Assembly: GCA_018661705.1 (NCBI GenBank)
Contig: JABJHR010000014.1
Location: forward strand, 1-64,000
DNA: 64,000 nt
Origin: Candidatus Woesearchaeota archaeon
GTDB lineage: Archaea; Nanobdellota; Nanobdellia; Woesearchaeales; DSVV01
Direction of reading: 5' to 3'
The translations under genes were made by a program, and so were the position numbers. This document shows, one piece after another, positions 37,801 to 47,300 of the stretch (the stretch's first letter is position 1; the number at the start of each line of letters is the position of its first letter). Under the pieces are notes generated by a model. It searched no databases and had not been told where the DNA came from. It saw only the letters and a list, made by a program, of their open reading frames with translations.

Positions 37801-37961
37801 TATTCAATTGATCCATCTTCCAAAACTTTACCTTCAACATACCCATAATCCTCAACAAATTTAGGGCTATTAAATAATGCTATAGCTATAACAATTATTA
37901 GTAATATAATTACTGTGATTGCTGTATTAAACCTTTGTTTGTGTGTTTTCAAACATTTCAT
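34857..37961 (-). CDS. Large anchored surface protein with YD-like and helical repeats
   Basis: About 1034 residues from ATG 37961; the in-frame TTG at 37967 is the alternative. N-terminal membrane helix ~14-32. Then a beta region with RHS/YD-like units (YDEKGNIIGQINYNSKTG; TYDPNSGELKEV) at ~220-330, and about eight ~30-40-residue helical repeats (~420-650) of the type A-x-Y-x-x-A-G-x-x-D...L-x-x-x-G-I-S (NKAGANDIRDMLKLKEKKIS; KDAKQDVDDAIELFEAGISS). A Cys-rich C-terminal domain follows (NPTKSNCRAVDCGDLAGCKE onward). Such repeats suggest a fibre, tape-like or adhesive protein. No clear counterpart in cluster 1; it sits between the giant protein and the membrane protein of cluster 2. Confidence 0.7.
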   Translation of the reverse strand: MKCLKTHKQRFNTAITVIILLIIVIAIALFNSPKFVEDYGYVEGKVLEDGSIEYDLAGQADLVGMATGKKEKTDMKVDKGYAVGKFGKVYLRQDNQGRYFYELRDSNDQVVSKTTPETYEIMNEKLTTSKAARDEIIATMLYAQKHQGISLSDIDEDECTNQGCFDDDYGGAGQQFSIGYSPDTKFKGIRMVIGGDITEYGVTFNSYSGTITWYDKDDEGVPVEEVIYSKGKVKSKKLFDESGENVKKEITYHKDGETVRQKIEYYVSTGNTGSDNTYDEKGNIIGQINYNSKTGLIENALVFTYDNDGGVTSTKTTYDPNSGELKEVKVGGVTLTKPTPSETAPNPEGYEYELDGSTLRIGTNGKILSVNGEKFDDDQDAHEKIEDALKKKVGDDYEKQFKKVLSVASSTEKQQKSKAAKYKNEQEAWKKAGINDQSDQAELKKKGISAAQAAAYNKAGANDIRDMLKLKEKKISPTTLQGYKDAKQDVDDAIELFEAGISSKEAKLYSDGKITTPSIMISMSTSGISGSTVAAYAKKGIDDATNILELHLLGIGPGDFKDKEELEELVKTKIAAKKKTYDDSDVEDDDQDTLASAGVSKGEYDKYMAANDGLSVDDIAKLKRNGVSADEYEELKKKNPNVDVNGIIKKHKEKQAKAQYETQTAALSADEDESKGTTKSGNYAIGENGDIIITDDDDSDRFDRELGSSGGDFFSFSHVSLFEGVEGGVYVDEKGEFCNPTKSNCRAVDCGDLAGCKEKDKGKKYCVTYKKKTGCAVDPKGMYEDTFKKCKNNWKSKGCEGVEKLASDRYDKLNEAFRSQLDEYFGKMFDKWFRSWTGMGFTEIEYAIYNGMCTLEYYDTGEDEDVEVSLTGFDDQAYKQPKFALNFGQNVDNILYVQVSGIKEQITTNIYRYAISLQTVGPMQLARVYLWNECRGENGKSYEISGNPAGWYQDIYMANPIGVIRKHISGDEMLFDCENTDLIRECRYSHVCLDVYEGIGETSSGTIKEGYPQCFKLGGDNIILDVETGDTDCS

Positions 37962-38003
37962 CCCCAATTATTGAAATAATAAAAATAAAATTAAAAAAAC
38001 AAA

Positions 38004-41000
38004 TTAGTAAGTTGGTAAATCACCAAATGCTTCTTCTTGTGATTCTTTTACATCTTCAGCATCTTCATCATCATCACTTCCAAAATCCCAACTAAAGTCA
38101 GTTCCAAATTCCTCTTCCCATGCAGCATCAAACTCTTTCGCTGTTTGGACAAGATCACCAAGTGCAAGAACCGCTAAAATAGCGTTTCTTACCCTTACCA
38201 TTGCACAGTTCATTCTTTCAGGCTTTGGTTTTGGAAGACCACCAGGGGTTGTACATCCTAGTTCAAATACTCTAGCTATCATTGATGAAACTAATTTAAC
38301 AAGAGTTTGTTTTAATAGATCAGTAAGCATACTTGCAAAAACACTTGCTAATGTAACACATAAAACTCCATTTGCCAGCTTACCACAATCTTCTGCATCC
38401 TCTCCTAATAAATATCTTTTATTCAAACAAGTATTTTCAGCAACATAAACCTGCTTAACTGTTTTCAATGTGTTTAGAATTGTTGGAATGCAAGGAGGCC
38501 AACAAATTAATGCAACTATAAAGTTTTTATGAGGATCTAATGGGATTTGAAGGTCTGATGTTCCTGTCCAAACTGGATCATCTGTATCTAATTGTCCTAA
38601 ATTATTTGCTTCTCTTTTTGCATTAACTGCTCCAACAGTAGCTTCTTTTCCACCTAACCAATCAATATTACCCCATAAGGTATTATCCCATGAAAAACCA
38701 CCAACATTTAAAACACTTTCAGCTCCTTTGCTTCCTATTGCACCATCCTCTGCTCCGAAGATCTTAGTATTCCATTGCCTTGAACATTGTGAACATAATG
38801 TTAAATCACAAATAAATCCAACACTTGGAAATTCATGAACATTCCAATTATCTGTGTTTGGTGTTTGTGTTCCATACCATAATTTAGAGAGGAAGTCTGC
38901 TTTAATTGCATAATTATAAGCAGCTGCTTCTGAACCAAGAAATACAGCAGTTCCTGCTTCTAAGATTAATTGTATATCATTAGCCATCTGCCTAATCAAG
39001 CTGATTAATTTACAATAAGGCCCTGCAAAATCTAAAAAGTCAAGAAGACTAATAATACTATCTAAATTATCAATTGCTTTCTTATGTTTTACAATTTTAT
39101 CTAATGTGCTATCAGCAGGATTTGTAAAAGGAGCATCCTCTGTCATTGGAACTGTTAATTCTAAAGTAAATTCTTCATTTGGAGAAACTAATTGTTGAAG
39201 CTGATTTGTTTGAATAATCTCTGCATCACATGTTACAACTAATTCCTTATTTAACATTACTTCTTGTGCTTGTGCTATTTCACTCTTAGTTGCATCTTCT
39301 GCAGTAACTGCTTCAAATGAAAATTGCGGAATAGAAATAATAATTTCTTTAACTTCTCTACTTTCTTGCTCTTCCAAGAGTGGATATGTTTGCAACACAA
39401 TACCAACTGGCTTAAGATCTTCAGGTGTAACTGGTTCACCTAATGTTGCAGTACAAGAAGTTAATGAAAAGTCATGCACAGTTGATTTAGCTGCTTTATG
39501 CCTATGATTACTTAAATCTAATTCAAAATTAAACAACGTTTGAGTAGATTGATGCAAAAAGTTTCTATTTAATTTATAATCCGTTCCTTTTTGATTAGCT
39601 GAGTTAGCAACAACGCTAACTGTGTCTGAGAAAAAATCAACAGACTCATCCTCAAGCTTGTGCCCATATATTCTAAAATAGGGAGATATTTGTTTTGCAG
39701 TGTTTTCTGCTTCATCAGTTGCACTAATTTCAAAATTATAAGAAGTTCCTGTAACAGAAACAGTACTTAATTCCCAAACACATAAATAGGTTTTGTTATA
39801 AGGATCATCTGGTATAACTGTACAAACAGATGCAGGTGTTGGCTCTGGCCATAAATCATGATTATTAAGCTGAGCAAATACTCTTGTTGCATCTAACATT
39901 GTTCCATCTTCTCTAATCTCAGCATTAATTATTATAACTTCATCTTCTGCGTTTGTAATAAGAGCTTCAATTGCTTTTCCAACAACATTAGTTGCTGCTG
40001 GTGCAAGATCCTCATCTGCATTTTCAGCCTCACTTGATTCAGCAGCAGCTTCTGGCACAACAACTTCTGTTGCTGTTTCTTCTACATTTAATGCCTGAGC
40101 AGTTGCAGATGTTACTTCAATTGTTACAATTACTGGAGCTGTTCCATCATACCTTAAAACTTCTGAAGCACTATCAGCATTATCATCAATTTCATTTCCA
40201 ACAAGATCCGTGGAATCACCATGAATCTCTACCTCGCCTTTAACATAAACTAAATCAGATTCTGGATGATAATTAACTGTTTTACTTATCATTGCAGTTG
40301 GCATTGTATTATTCCAACTACAAGTAATATAGCCACTTTCTGTTTTTTCACATTGAGTTGGACTAACTTTTTGGTTTCCAGAAATATCACTTAAATCAAG
40401 GAAAATTGTTTCTTTTGAAATTCCTGATTGGTCTTCTATAATGTCAACAAAAATTGTATTTTTGTTAGAATTATTCAAATAAACACCGTTTAAATCTGTA
40501 TAAATCCTTGATATTGTTGGTGGTTGCTCATCATAACTTAACGTAAAATCAAATGAAGACTCTGCTTGATTTCCATCTGCATCCTTAACATAAACAATTG
40601 CATTGTAACCTTCTTCATTATCTAATATAATATTTGTCCATTTCGCTTCATAAATAGTATATGCATCTTCTCCAGATCCTTCTGTATGTTTTATAATTGT
40701 GGATGGATTTTTAGTTTTATAGCTTGGTTTTTTTGTATTAAGATCAGAAAAATCAGCAATAATTCCTGAAGTAGATAAAACACCATTATCTGTTATGTTA
40801 AGATAAATATTTACTTTTGGTTTTTCTCCTGCTGTAATAAAAGTTAATGGTTTCCCATCTTTTTCTAATTTAAAACTATCATCAATAATAACTGGCTCAT
40901 CAAAATCAAAATTAATTGTATCACATTCATCGTCATCAAAACCAAACATATCAGTTACTCTAACACAATATTTAGTTAACCCTGTTGCAATTCCTAATTC

Positions 41001-41693
41001 ATCATATGTTTTAGAAATAGTTTCATCATAAACACAATCTTCAATTTCAGTAAAAGTATCAAATGGCTCTAATTCTTCACCATTTTCTTCTTTGTATAAT
41101 TCAATAGAAGCAATTCCTGCACACTCTACACCACAACCAACATCACATGCTTTTTCAAGAACATCAATCTCAAATTCAATTTTTTGTTGTGCTGTATTTT
41201 TTTTCAGATCAAAGTCTAAATCAGGGGCATATCCATCAACAACAACTGTCCCTATAAATGTATCAATATCAGTGCTTAATTTATCTTTTAATGTTACTTT
41301 ATATTCTAAAGAATCTGCAAAAGATTTATACATATTTGTTTGAAGTGTACAAGTGTAAATATTTTCTTCTGAGGATAAACATTCAGTTGGATTTAATGCT
41401 GGACCATTATTAAATCGAACTTGTACTTGATCTGGAATTACTTCATTTTCAGTATAAATAATATTTATTGTCAACAAGATATAATCATCCATTCCAACAG
41501 AGCTATAGCCCAAGATTCCATCTTTTCCAGTTGCAGTAACACTTACAATGTCTGCTGTTTCATCATCATCTTCTTCTCCTGCATATACAGAGCCGATGTA
41601 GAATGGCAAAGTTATAATCAAACAGATCATAAAACATGCCAAAAACTTTTGTGTCCATTTATTTAGTTTTATAATTGTGTTATCCTCATACAT
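38004..41693 (-). CDS. Giant secreted surface protein, cluster 2
   Basis: A 1229-residue paralog of the protein at 7293-11273. Signal peptide LACFMICLIITLPFYIGSVY-A after a basic stretch; start ATG 41693 (MYEDNTIIKLNKW). An in-frame ATT seven codons in, 8 nt after GAGG, is an alternative recalling the ATT starts of cluster 1. It consists of Ig-like beta domains with paired cysteines, an Ala/Glu-rich linker (~540-580), and a C-terminal ~400 residues with hydrophobic helices and cysteines (GLPKPKPERMNCAMVRVRNA) ending in an acidic tail DDDEDAEDVKESQEEAFGDL. Expressed after the 765-residue gene (120 nt gap holding a palindrome). Predicted envelope component. Confidence 0.75.
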   Translation of the reverse strand: MYEDNTIIKLNKWTQKFLACFMICLIITLPFYIGSVYAGEEDDDETADIVSVTATGKDGILGYSSVGMDDYILLTINIIYTENEVIPDQVQVRFNNGPALNPTECLSSEENIYTCTLQTNMYKSFADSLEYKVTLKDKLSTDIDTFIGTVVVDGYAPDLDFDLKKNTAQQKIEFEIDVLEKACDVGCGVECAGIASIELYKEENGEELEPFDTFTEIEDCVYDETISKTYDELGIATGLTKYCVRVTDMFGFDDDECDTINFDFDEPVIIDDSFKLEKDGKPLTFITAGEKPKVNIYLNITDNGVLSTSGIIADFSDLNTKKPSYKTKNPSTIIKHTEGSGEDAYTIYEAKWTNIILDNEEGYNAIVYVKDADGNQAESSFDFTLSYDEQPPTISRIYTDLNGVYLNNSNKNTIFVDIIEDQSGISKETIFLDLSDISGNQKVSPTQCEKTESGYITCSWNNTMPTAMISKTVNYHPESDLVYVKGEVEIHGDSTDLVGNEIDDNADSASEVLRYDGTAPVIVTIEVTSATAQALNVEETATEVVVPEAAAESSEAENADEDLAPAATNVVGKAIEALITNAEDEVIIINAEIREDGTMLDATRVFAQLNNHDLWPEPTPASVCTVIPDDPYNKTYLCVWELSTVSVTGTSYNFEISATDEAENTAKQISPYFRIYGHKLEDESVDFFSDTVSVVANSANQKGTDYKLNRNFLHQSTQTLFNFELDLSNHRHKAAKSTVHDFSLTSCTATLGEPVTPEDLKPVGIVLQTYPLLEEQESREVKEIIISIPQFSFEAVTAEDATKSEIAQAQEVMLNKELVVTCDAEIIQTNQLQQLVSPNEEFTLELTVPMTEDAPFTNPADSTLDKIVKHKKAIDNLDSIISLLDFLDFAGPYCKLISLIRQMANDIQLILEAGTAVFLGSEAAAYNYAIKADFLSKLWYGTQTPNTDNWNVHEFPSVGFICDLTLCSQCSRQWNTKIFGAEDGAIGSKGAESVLNVGGFSWDNTLWGNIDWLGGKEATVGAVNAKREANNLGQLDTDDPVWTGTSDLQIPLDPHKNFIVALICWPPCIPTILNTLKTVKQVYVAENTCLNKRYLLGEDAEDCGKLANGVLCVTLASVFASMLTDLLKQTLVKLVSSMIARVFELGCTTPGGLPKPKPERMNCAMVRVRNAILAVLALGDLVQTAKEFDAAWEEEFGTDFSWDFGSDDDEDAEDVKESQEEAFGDLPTY

Positions 41694-41732
41694 TTTTTCA
41701 CATCTTTTATTTTTTTTATTGATTTTAAGGAA

Positions 41733-41810
41733 AGTTGGTTGTTCGTCGTTAGTAGTTTGTCGTATAAATCCAATTTTACTACAAACTACCTACTACCAAC
41801 TACTAACTTC
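41733..41810. repeat. Palindromic element (GTTAGTAGTTT type) between cluster 2 genes
   Basis: The left arm AAGTTGGTTGTTCGTC...GTAGTTTGTCGTA pairs with the right arm TACTACAAACTACC...AACTACTAACTT, arms ~37 nt and loop TAAATCCAATTT-like. It shares AGTAGTTTGTCGT/GTCGTATGTCGTT with the insert in queA and GTTAGTAGTTT with 5550-5716. It sits between two cotranscribed genes, 2 nt from the end of the pilin-like gene. Confidence 0.6.
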
Positions 41811-41812
41811 AA

Positions 41813-44110
41813 TCATTCCTCTGAAACTGAAAACTTTGGTTTAACTGTTTCATAATTAATTTCTGAACATTTTTCTGTGTGAGCCATTGCTGCAAAATAC
41901 TCATCAACTTTCTTTGGTTTGCCTTCATCAAACACATACAAAGTCATAGTATCTGCTTCTTCTGTCCACACTAAATCATCTTCAGTGATTGTAATTAAAT
42001 ACTTAGCACCACCAGCCATTACTGATTCAACTTCATAATCTTGGTCTGGAAAAGAAACATCTTTTGAATCTTGACCAATACCACCTGCGAAATGATAAGA
42101 CTGACTATGTTTTTTAATATCTAGTTCACCATCCCATTTCTCATGTCTTAACAACATAATATCAAATTCATAAGTTCCAGGACCTAATTCTAGAGTTATG
42201 TCTTCACCTTGCTTAAATTTAGCAGCAATCATTGGTGTGTCACTTTCTAGAATTCTCTCTAGATTTCTAATTGTAATAATTGCTTCTTCATTCAAGGATA
42301 GAGGTGCTCCTGGACTATAAAGATTACATTCTTTAACCTCATTATTTTCCATAACCACTCCTTGTTTAGGTACAAAGCCAGTTGCTTCTGCTGCTTTAAG
42401 ATCAGTATCTGAAATTGGTGGAATTACAAAATACTTTTTAAGATCTAATTTTAGTTTTGTTAAAGGCCGTATTTCAATTGTTGAATTAAAACTTATCCCA
42501 GTCATTACATCACCAATTATGTCACCACCTGATGCATAACCTGGTTTTTGAACAGAAACTAATGAACCACCAATACACGTTGGAAATTTAGCTGTTAGTT
42601 TACCGTCTTCGTCTGTTGTCCCAATCATACAAACATCACTAAACGGAGTTGCATTAATTAAGGCACCAGTTTCGTCATCATATTCTTCAACAATTCTTGG
42701 ACCACATTGGAAATATACAAAAGCACCTGCCAATGGTTTTTTTGTAGCAGATAATGCACTTGTTTCAAGTACTATAACTTCACTATCTCCACTTTGACGT
42801 TGATCACCTTGACAAAAATAATTTTCACTTTCTCCTCTTTCAACCCCTAAAGCATCAAAAATTGACATTCTAGGAAAATTTCCTTCTGTAATAACCATCA
42901 TAGGAAACTGAAACATGTATGGTTGTTCATCAAAGTTAGATTCTTCATCTAATAATGTAACTAGAACAGGATATTTATAGGTATAACCAAATTGATAAGT
43001 TAAAAAACAGGTTCTACCAAAAATATAATTTAAATCATATTTAACACTTGGTTTAATAACTCCTCTTTGACCAACAAATAACTCCAATGGAAAATTTGGT
43101 CTGTATTCAAAATAACTTCTGATATTCGGATAATCCTTGTTACTTGTTTCCTCAATTAAAGTATCATAAACACCTTGCATTGTGGCTCTTAAATCCTTAT
43201 CTTTTTGTTCTTTTTTTGTAACCTTAACACCCTCGTGCTTAGTGTTACCTAATTTAATATATGGTATATTATTGGTTAACATACTTTTAAAATCTTTTTT
43301 TACATCTTCTTCTAACCAGAAAACCATTTCCCCACAATTAGTTACTTCCAGACCACCAAATAAAGGAGGTAATGCATCGGGATCAACCCTACCAAAAGCA
43401 GTAATAAGATCTTGTGTATCCTGTTCAAGGAAATTTGTTTCATCTTCGTAGATAACAATTTCCCTTGCAAGTTCATAGACTTCTTTAAATCTAATATTAA
43501 CTCCTGTATTAAAAGAATCAACAGTTATTGTTTCTCCTTCTCTCTCAACATCCAAAGGATAGTATAAATTAGTTACTACACTTTCATCTGTGAATGTAAC
43601 TACAGCAACTGGCTCAGCAGTTGGTTCTATTACTACACCTTGTTCTTCAAATTTTTTATAATCATTTAGACAAATAGGTAAACTTTCTACAATAAATCTT
43701 TCAAGTTGATCTTGAACAGAACCATCTAATTCATTTTTTTTCTCAAGACGTGGCATTTCAGAATCATCTAAAATTACACCACCCTGGTAAAACCAATAAG
43801 GAGCATATTGATAATCACTAACTTTTAGAACCGGAGCACTGAAGGGAGCATCATCTAAAAACTCCAATGCATAATCATCAAGATAAATGTGGCCTGCTTG
43901 CTGACCAAGAACTGATAATCCTTGTTTAGTTACTTCTTGCAAACATTCTTGTGTATATGCAGAAACTGGATCTGATGGTCCACCAGATATAGTTCCTGAT
44001 TTTTGCATTACAGATGTAATGTACCCAATTCCTACAACTAAAATTAATGCAACTATGCCCACAATAATATAATGTGTAGCCTGTCCCCTCTTACTCCTCT
44101 TTTTTAACAT
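41813..44110 (-). CDS. Pilin-like-anchored surface protein, cluster 2
   Basis: A 765-residue protein, counterpart of the 805-residue protein of cluster 1. MLKKRSKRGQATHYIIVGIV starts a single helix (~12-35). The family motif YTQECLQEVTKQGLSVLGQQ (C56) and LPICLNDYKKFEEQG follow. A beta-sandwich like the carboxypeptidase regulatory domain is likely near 490-545 (AGAFVYFQCGP, DEDGKLTAKFPTCIGGSLVS). The C-terminus KYLITITEDDLVWTEEADTM resembles the ends of the cluster 1 protein and of the chimera. First gene of the minus-strand run. Basic N-terminus plus helix is a pilin/class III signal-like anchor; cleavage is uncertain. Confidence 0.75.
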   Translation of the reverse strand: MLKKRSKRGQATHYIIVGIVALILVVGIGYITSVMQKSGTISGGPSDPVSAYTQECLQEVTKQGLSVLGQQAGHIYLDDYALEFLDDAPFSAPVLKVSDYQYAPYWFYQGGVILDDSEMPRLEKKNELDGSVQDQLERFIVESLPICLNDYKKFEEQGVVIEPTAEPVAVVTFTDESVVTNLYYPLDVEREGETITVDSFNTGVNIRFKEVYELAREIVIYEDETNFLEQDTQDLITAFGRVDPDALPPLFGGLEVTNCGEMVFWLEEDVKKDFKSMLTNNIPYIKLGNTKHEGVKVTKKEQKDKDLRATMQGVYDTLIEETSNKDYPNIRSYFEYRPNFPLELFVGQRGVIKPSVKYDLNYIFGRTCFLTYQFGYTYKYPVLVTLLDEESNFDEQPYMFQFPMMVITEGNFPRMSIFDALGVERGESENYFCQGDQRQSGDSEVIVLETSALSATKKPLAGAFVYFQCGPRIVEEYDDETGALINATPFSDVCMIGTTDEDGKLTAKFPTCIGGSLVSVQKPGYASGGDIIGDVMTGISFNSTIEIRPLTKLKLDLKKYFVIPPISDTDLKAAEATGFVPKQGVVMENNEVKECNLYSPGAPLSLNEEAIITIRNLERILESDTPMIAAKFKQGEDITLELGPGTYEFDIMLLRHEKWDGELDIKKHSQSYHFAGGIGQDSKDVSFPDQDYEVESVMAGGAKYLITITEDDLVWTEEADTMTLYVFDEGKPKKVDEYFAAMAHTEKCSEINYETVKPKFSVSEE

Positions 44111-44320
44111 TGAATAACACCTGCTAATTTTTTTTATTAATCAAAATTTGTTATTAATTTTGTTATTAGTGAAATCCCTATTTTTAATATAATTATTATA
44201 TTAACATGTAAATAACTTTATTATAACAACTATTTAAATCCTTAGATTCATGATATATAAATGTTACGGTGATTTAGCTGTAAAGGGATATTATTAAAAA
44301 GTAGTGAAATTCGTCAAAAC

Positions 44321-44352
44321 CTTTATATATCTATATATTATACTTTATATAT
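44321..44352 (+). promoter_or_regulatory. Promoter of the 1660-aa membrane protein gene
   Basis: CTTTATATATCTATATATTA lies 20-32 nt upstream of ATG 44353, suggesting a leaderless transcript. No Shine-Dalgarno is present. The 242-nt gap to the divergent minus-strand cluster shows no other structure that I can name. Confidence 0.45.
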
Positions 44353-47300
44353 ATGGGGGAAGATGAGAAACCAGATATCGATAGTATTGTAGATTTAGCT
44401 ATGCAAGAGTATGAAGAAGAAATGCGTATAAAAAAGAAAAACGTTGTAAGAACCCCTGCTTTAGATTCTCAATTTGTTAATTTTTGCCAAGATGTTTATG
44501 TCCATTACAATGATAAGCAAGTTGCCTTAGGAGAAGCCCCCATTACTGAAGAATCTAATGTTAAAGAGTTTATAGATGATTTAGTTGTAGCATATAATGA
44601 ATTCTTCACTTTAATTGAAAGATCTCCTAAAATAAAAGCTCTGCATCAACAAAAAGATCCTAAACAATTTGTGTTTGGTTTTTTAAGTCATCTTCTAGAT
44701 CGATCATTTGGTTTTAAGTATGAATTTGTTACAACCAAAATTGGTTACAAAATAAAAGACACACCATCAAAAGAGATACCACCACAAATTAATTTATTTA
44801 AAATTATAAGATCTTTGCTCAAAAACTATACAAACAAGTACATATCAGATGAAAGACAAAAAAATACCAAACCATTAGGATATGGAGAACTTGAAAATGT
44901 TACTTATGTTACTGAACAAGGAGAAGAGATACCTACAAAATTAAATGCTGAATTTAATATTAATTTCTGGAAAAATATATTTCATGATATTGGCACATGC
45001 AGATTTAATTTTGGAGATCATAATGTTGGATCCTTCCTTGATTCTGCAGATCCAAGCATTCATTATTTATGTGTTAAAGCAAGTAGACATACAAAAGAAG
45101 ATGCAGAAATTCCTTCTCCTCTTGCAATGGCAATATTACATGAATCAAAAAATTCAAGATTTGAAAAATTTCTAGTTGTTGAGGGAGTATTTGGCAACAA
45201 CATTAGAAATCTAAAAAATGCAGAAGGTAAATTAGATCCTGAGTTAGGATATGAATATTTGTATAACTGTTTAATTAAATATGCACATGAAACAAAAAGG
45301 CAACTAGCATTTAATCTTTGCTTTAATCAGAAACATCCGTCTCAAGGAACTTTTGAATTTATTAATTATGTTGCAAAAAGAATAGGTGAAGATCCTTATT
45401 ATACCCCTGTTAATAGTGAAGAAAGAATTTTTAAATTTAATACAGACCAATATCCAAGATTAGAAGGTTGGGATAAAGTTAGAAAATACCTAAAATTAGA
45501 ATCTGCTCACCACCCAACAAATGAAGAAGAAGAAAAAAGACAAGGACTATTAAACAAAGTAACAGGATTATTAAGATATGCAAATTTGTATTTTGTTGAG
45601 AACAGATTAAATGCAAAAAAAGCTCAAATAAGAGAAGAAAAAGAATATAAAGAAAGAGTCGAAGAAAAATTAGGAAAAAATGTAGGTGGTAAAAAATGGA
45701 AGAAAGTAAAAAAAGGGGAAAAAGAAGACCTTGAAAAACTATTAGAAAGAGAATTAGAAGATAGTGAATGGGAAAGCATCAGACCAAAAGTAATAAATGA
45801 TGATCATTTCTATTGTGCATGGTCAGAACCTAAAGGATATGCAAGAGTTGTAACATTAAGTAAAAGTAAAGTAAAAAAAGAATATAAAAGAATTTTTGGA
45901 GATGATCAAACTAAAATTAAAAAACCCTGGTATCGTAGTCTACCAGGCATGATTTCAATAGGAATTGGAGCTGTTGCTTTGATTAGTGGACTTTTTTATA
46001 GTAATGGCGCTTTTGAAGAGAAAAGGAATTTTCATGATATTCCACAAACAGATGAATCAACACTAGTCAGCATCACTGTTCCAGAAGAAACAACTGAACC
46101 ATTTATGATTAAAAGAGACCTAGTTGTGATTTCTAATAAAACAAAAGGCGATGTGAAAACAAGTGAATCTGAAAACTTTGAACTAACGCCTGCTGAAGTT
46201 GCAGTAAATGATATGTGTGAATTATCAAAAGTAGCATCAATGTTGGAAAATGTTGAAGATCATTTGAATCTTAGTATTGATGGTAACATTGTAACAGCAG
46301 GAGATACAGAGTTTGAGTTATCTGAAATAAAATATATTAGTCCCTTAACTGATATAAAAGGTACTTCAAGAGTTACAAAAGGATGTAGATTAACATTCAA
46401 AGACGGTAGTGATATAGAAATTGATTCAACACATGATGTAACAGAAGATAACCTAATTAAACTTTTGTTTGTTGATTATATAAAACAACAATTGGACATT
46501 ACAACACCAACCCAGAATAATGATAATACAGATAAAAGTTGTGATCCAAAATTAAGTCAAAAGGAAAAAGCAGCAAGAAACTTAATTAGTGATAAATTAC
46601 AATGTGAAAAGCTTGCTGTTTCTCAAGGTTATATTTATTGTATGAGGGATCCATTAATGTATCATTTGGAAAATTTAGTTAGAATAGACCTTGCTAATTC
46701 ATATACAGAAGACAAATTTACTCATCCTGGATTCGATGGAGCCTATCTTAACTTTGCATGGATTGATCCAAAATCCGACACATCAGCAGACGAGTACCAC
46801 TTCTTCCAAAGCAAAAAAGAAGAAGAAGGAAAATTACGACAACTTTGTGCAATAAAATCAAATGCATCTGAAGATCTTAAATCTGTTTTCCCATTAGACA
46901 TGTTGTGTGCAGAAAGTTCCAAAACAGAATCCAACACAGAAACTGCAGAAGTTAAAGATGAAGATAATATATTTCAGGGATTTGATGAAGAGAAAAAGAA
47001 AAGGTCTTTGATCTACAGATTGATGAGCCAGATTAAAGAATGTCAAATTCAAGAAGGAGATGAGTGGACTGAAGCAGAAATAAAAGGAGTAAGAGGAATT
47101 CATGAAGGAAGATTATTTTATACATTAGTCTGTGAAAAAAACAGATCAACAACTGCTGAAGAAAAAGAAAAAAATCCAAAAACCCATACCACAGGAATTG
47201 TACCATTTGTTATTAATACTAGATTCATAAGAAGTGTGGATTTAGTTTATGAAGGAAAACTAGCACAATTAAATATTAAGATGGAATTTCCTGAAGAAGA

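Noticed and set aside
39992-40243. Open frames antisense to the large surface proteins (for example 39992-40243 and 10216-10899)
   Set aside because: They are mirror frames of Ala/Glu/Asp-rich coding sequence, with Leu/Gln/His-rich low-complexity products and no start signals.
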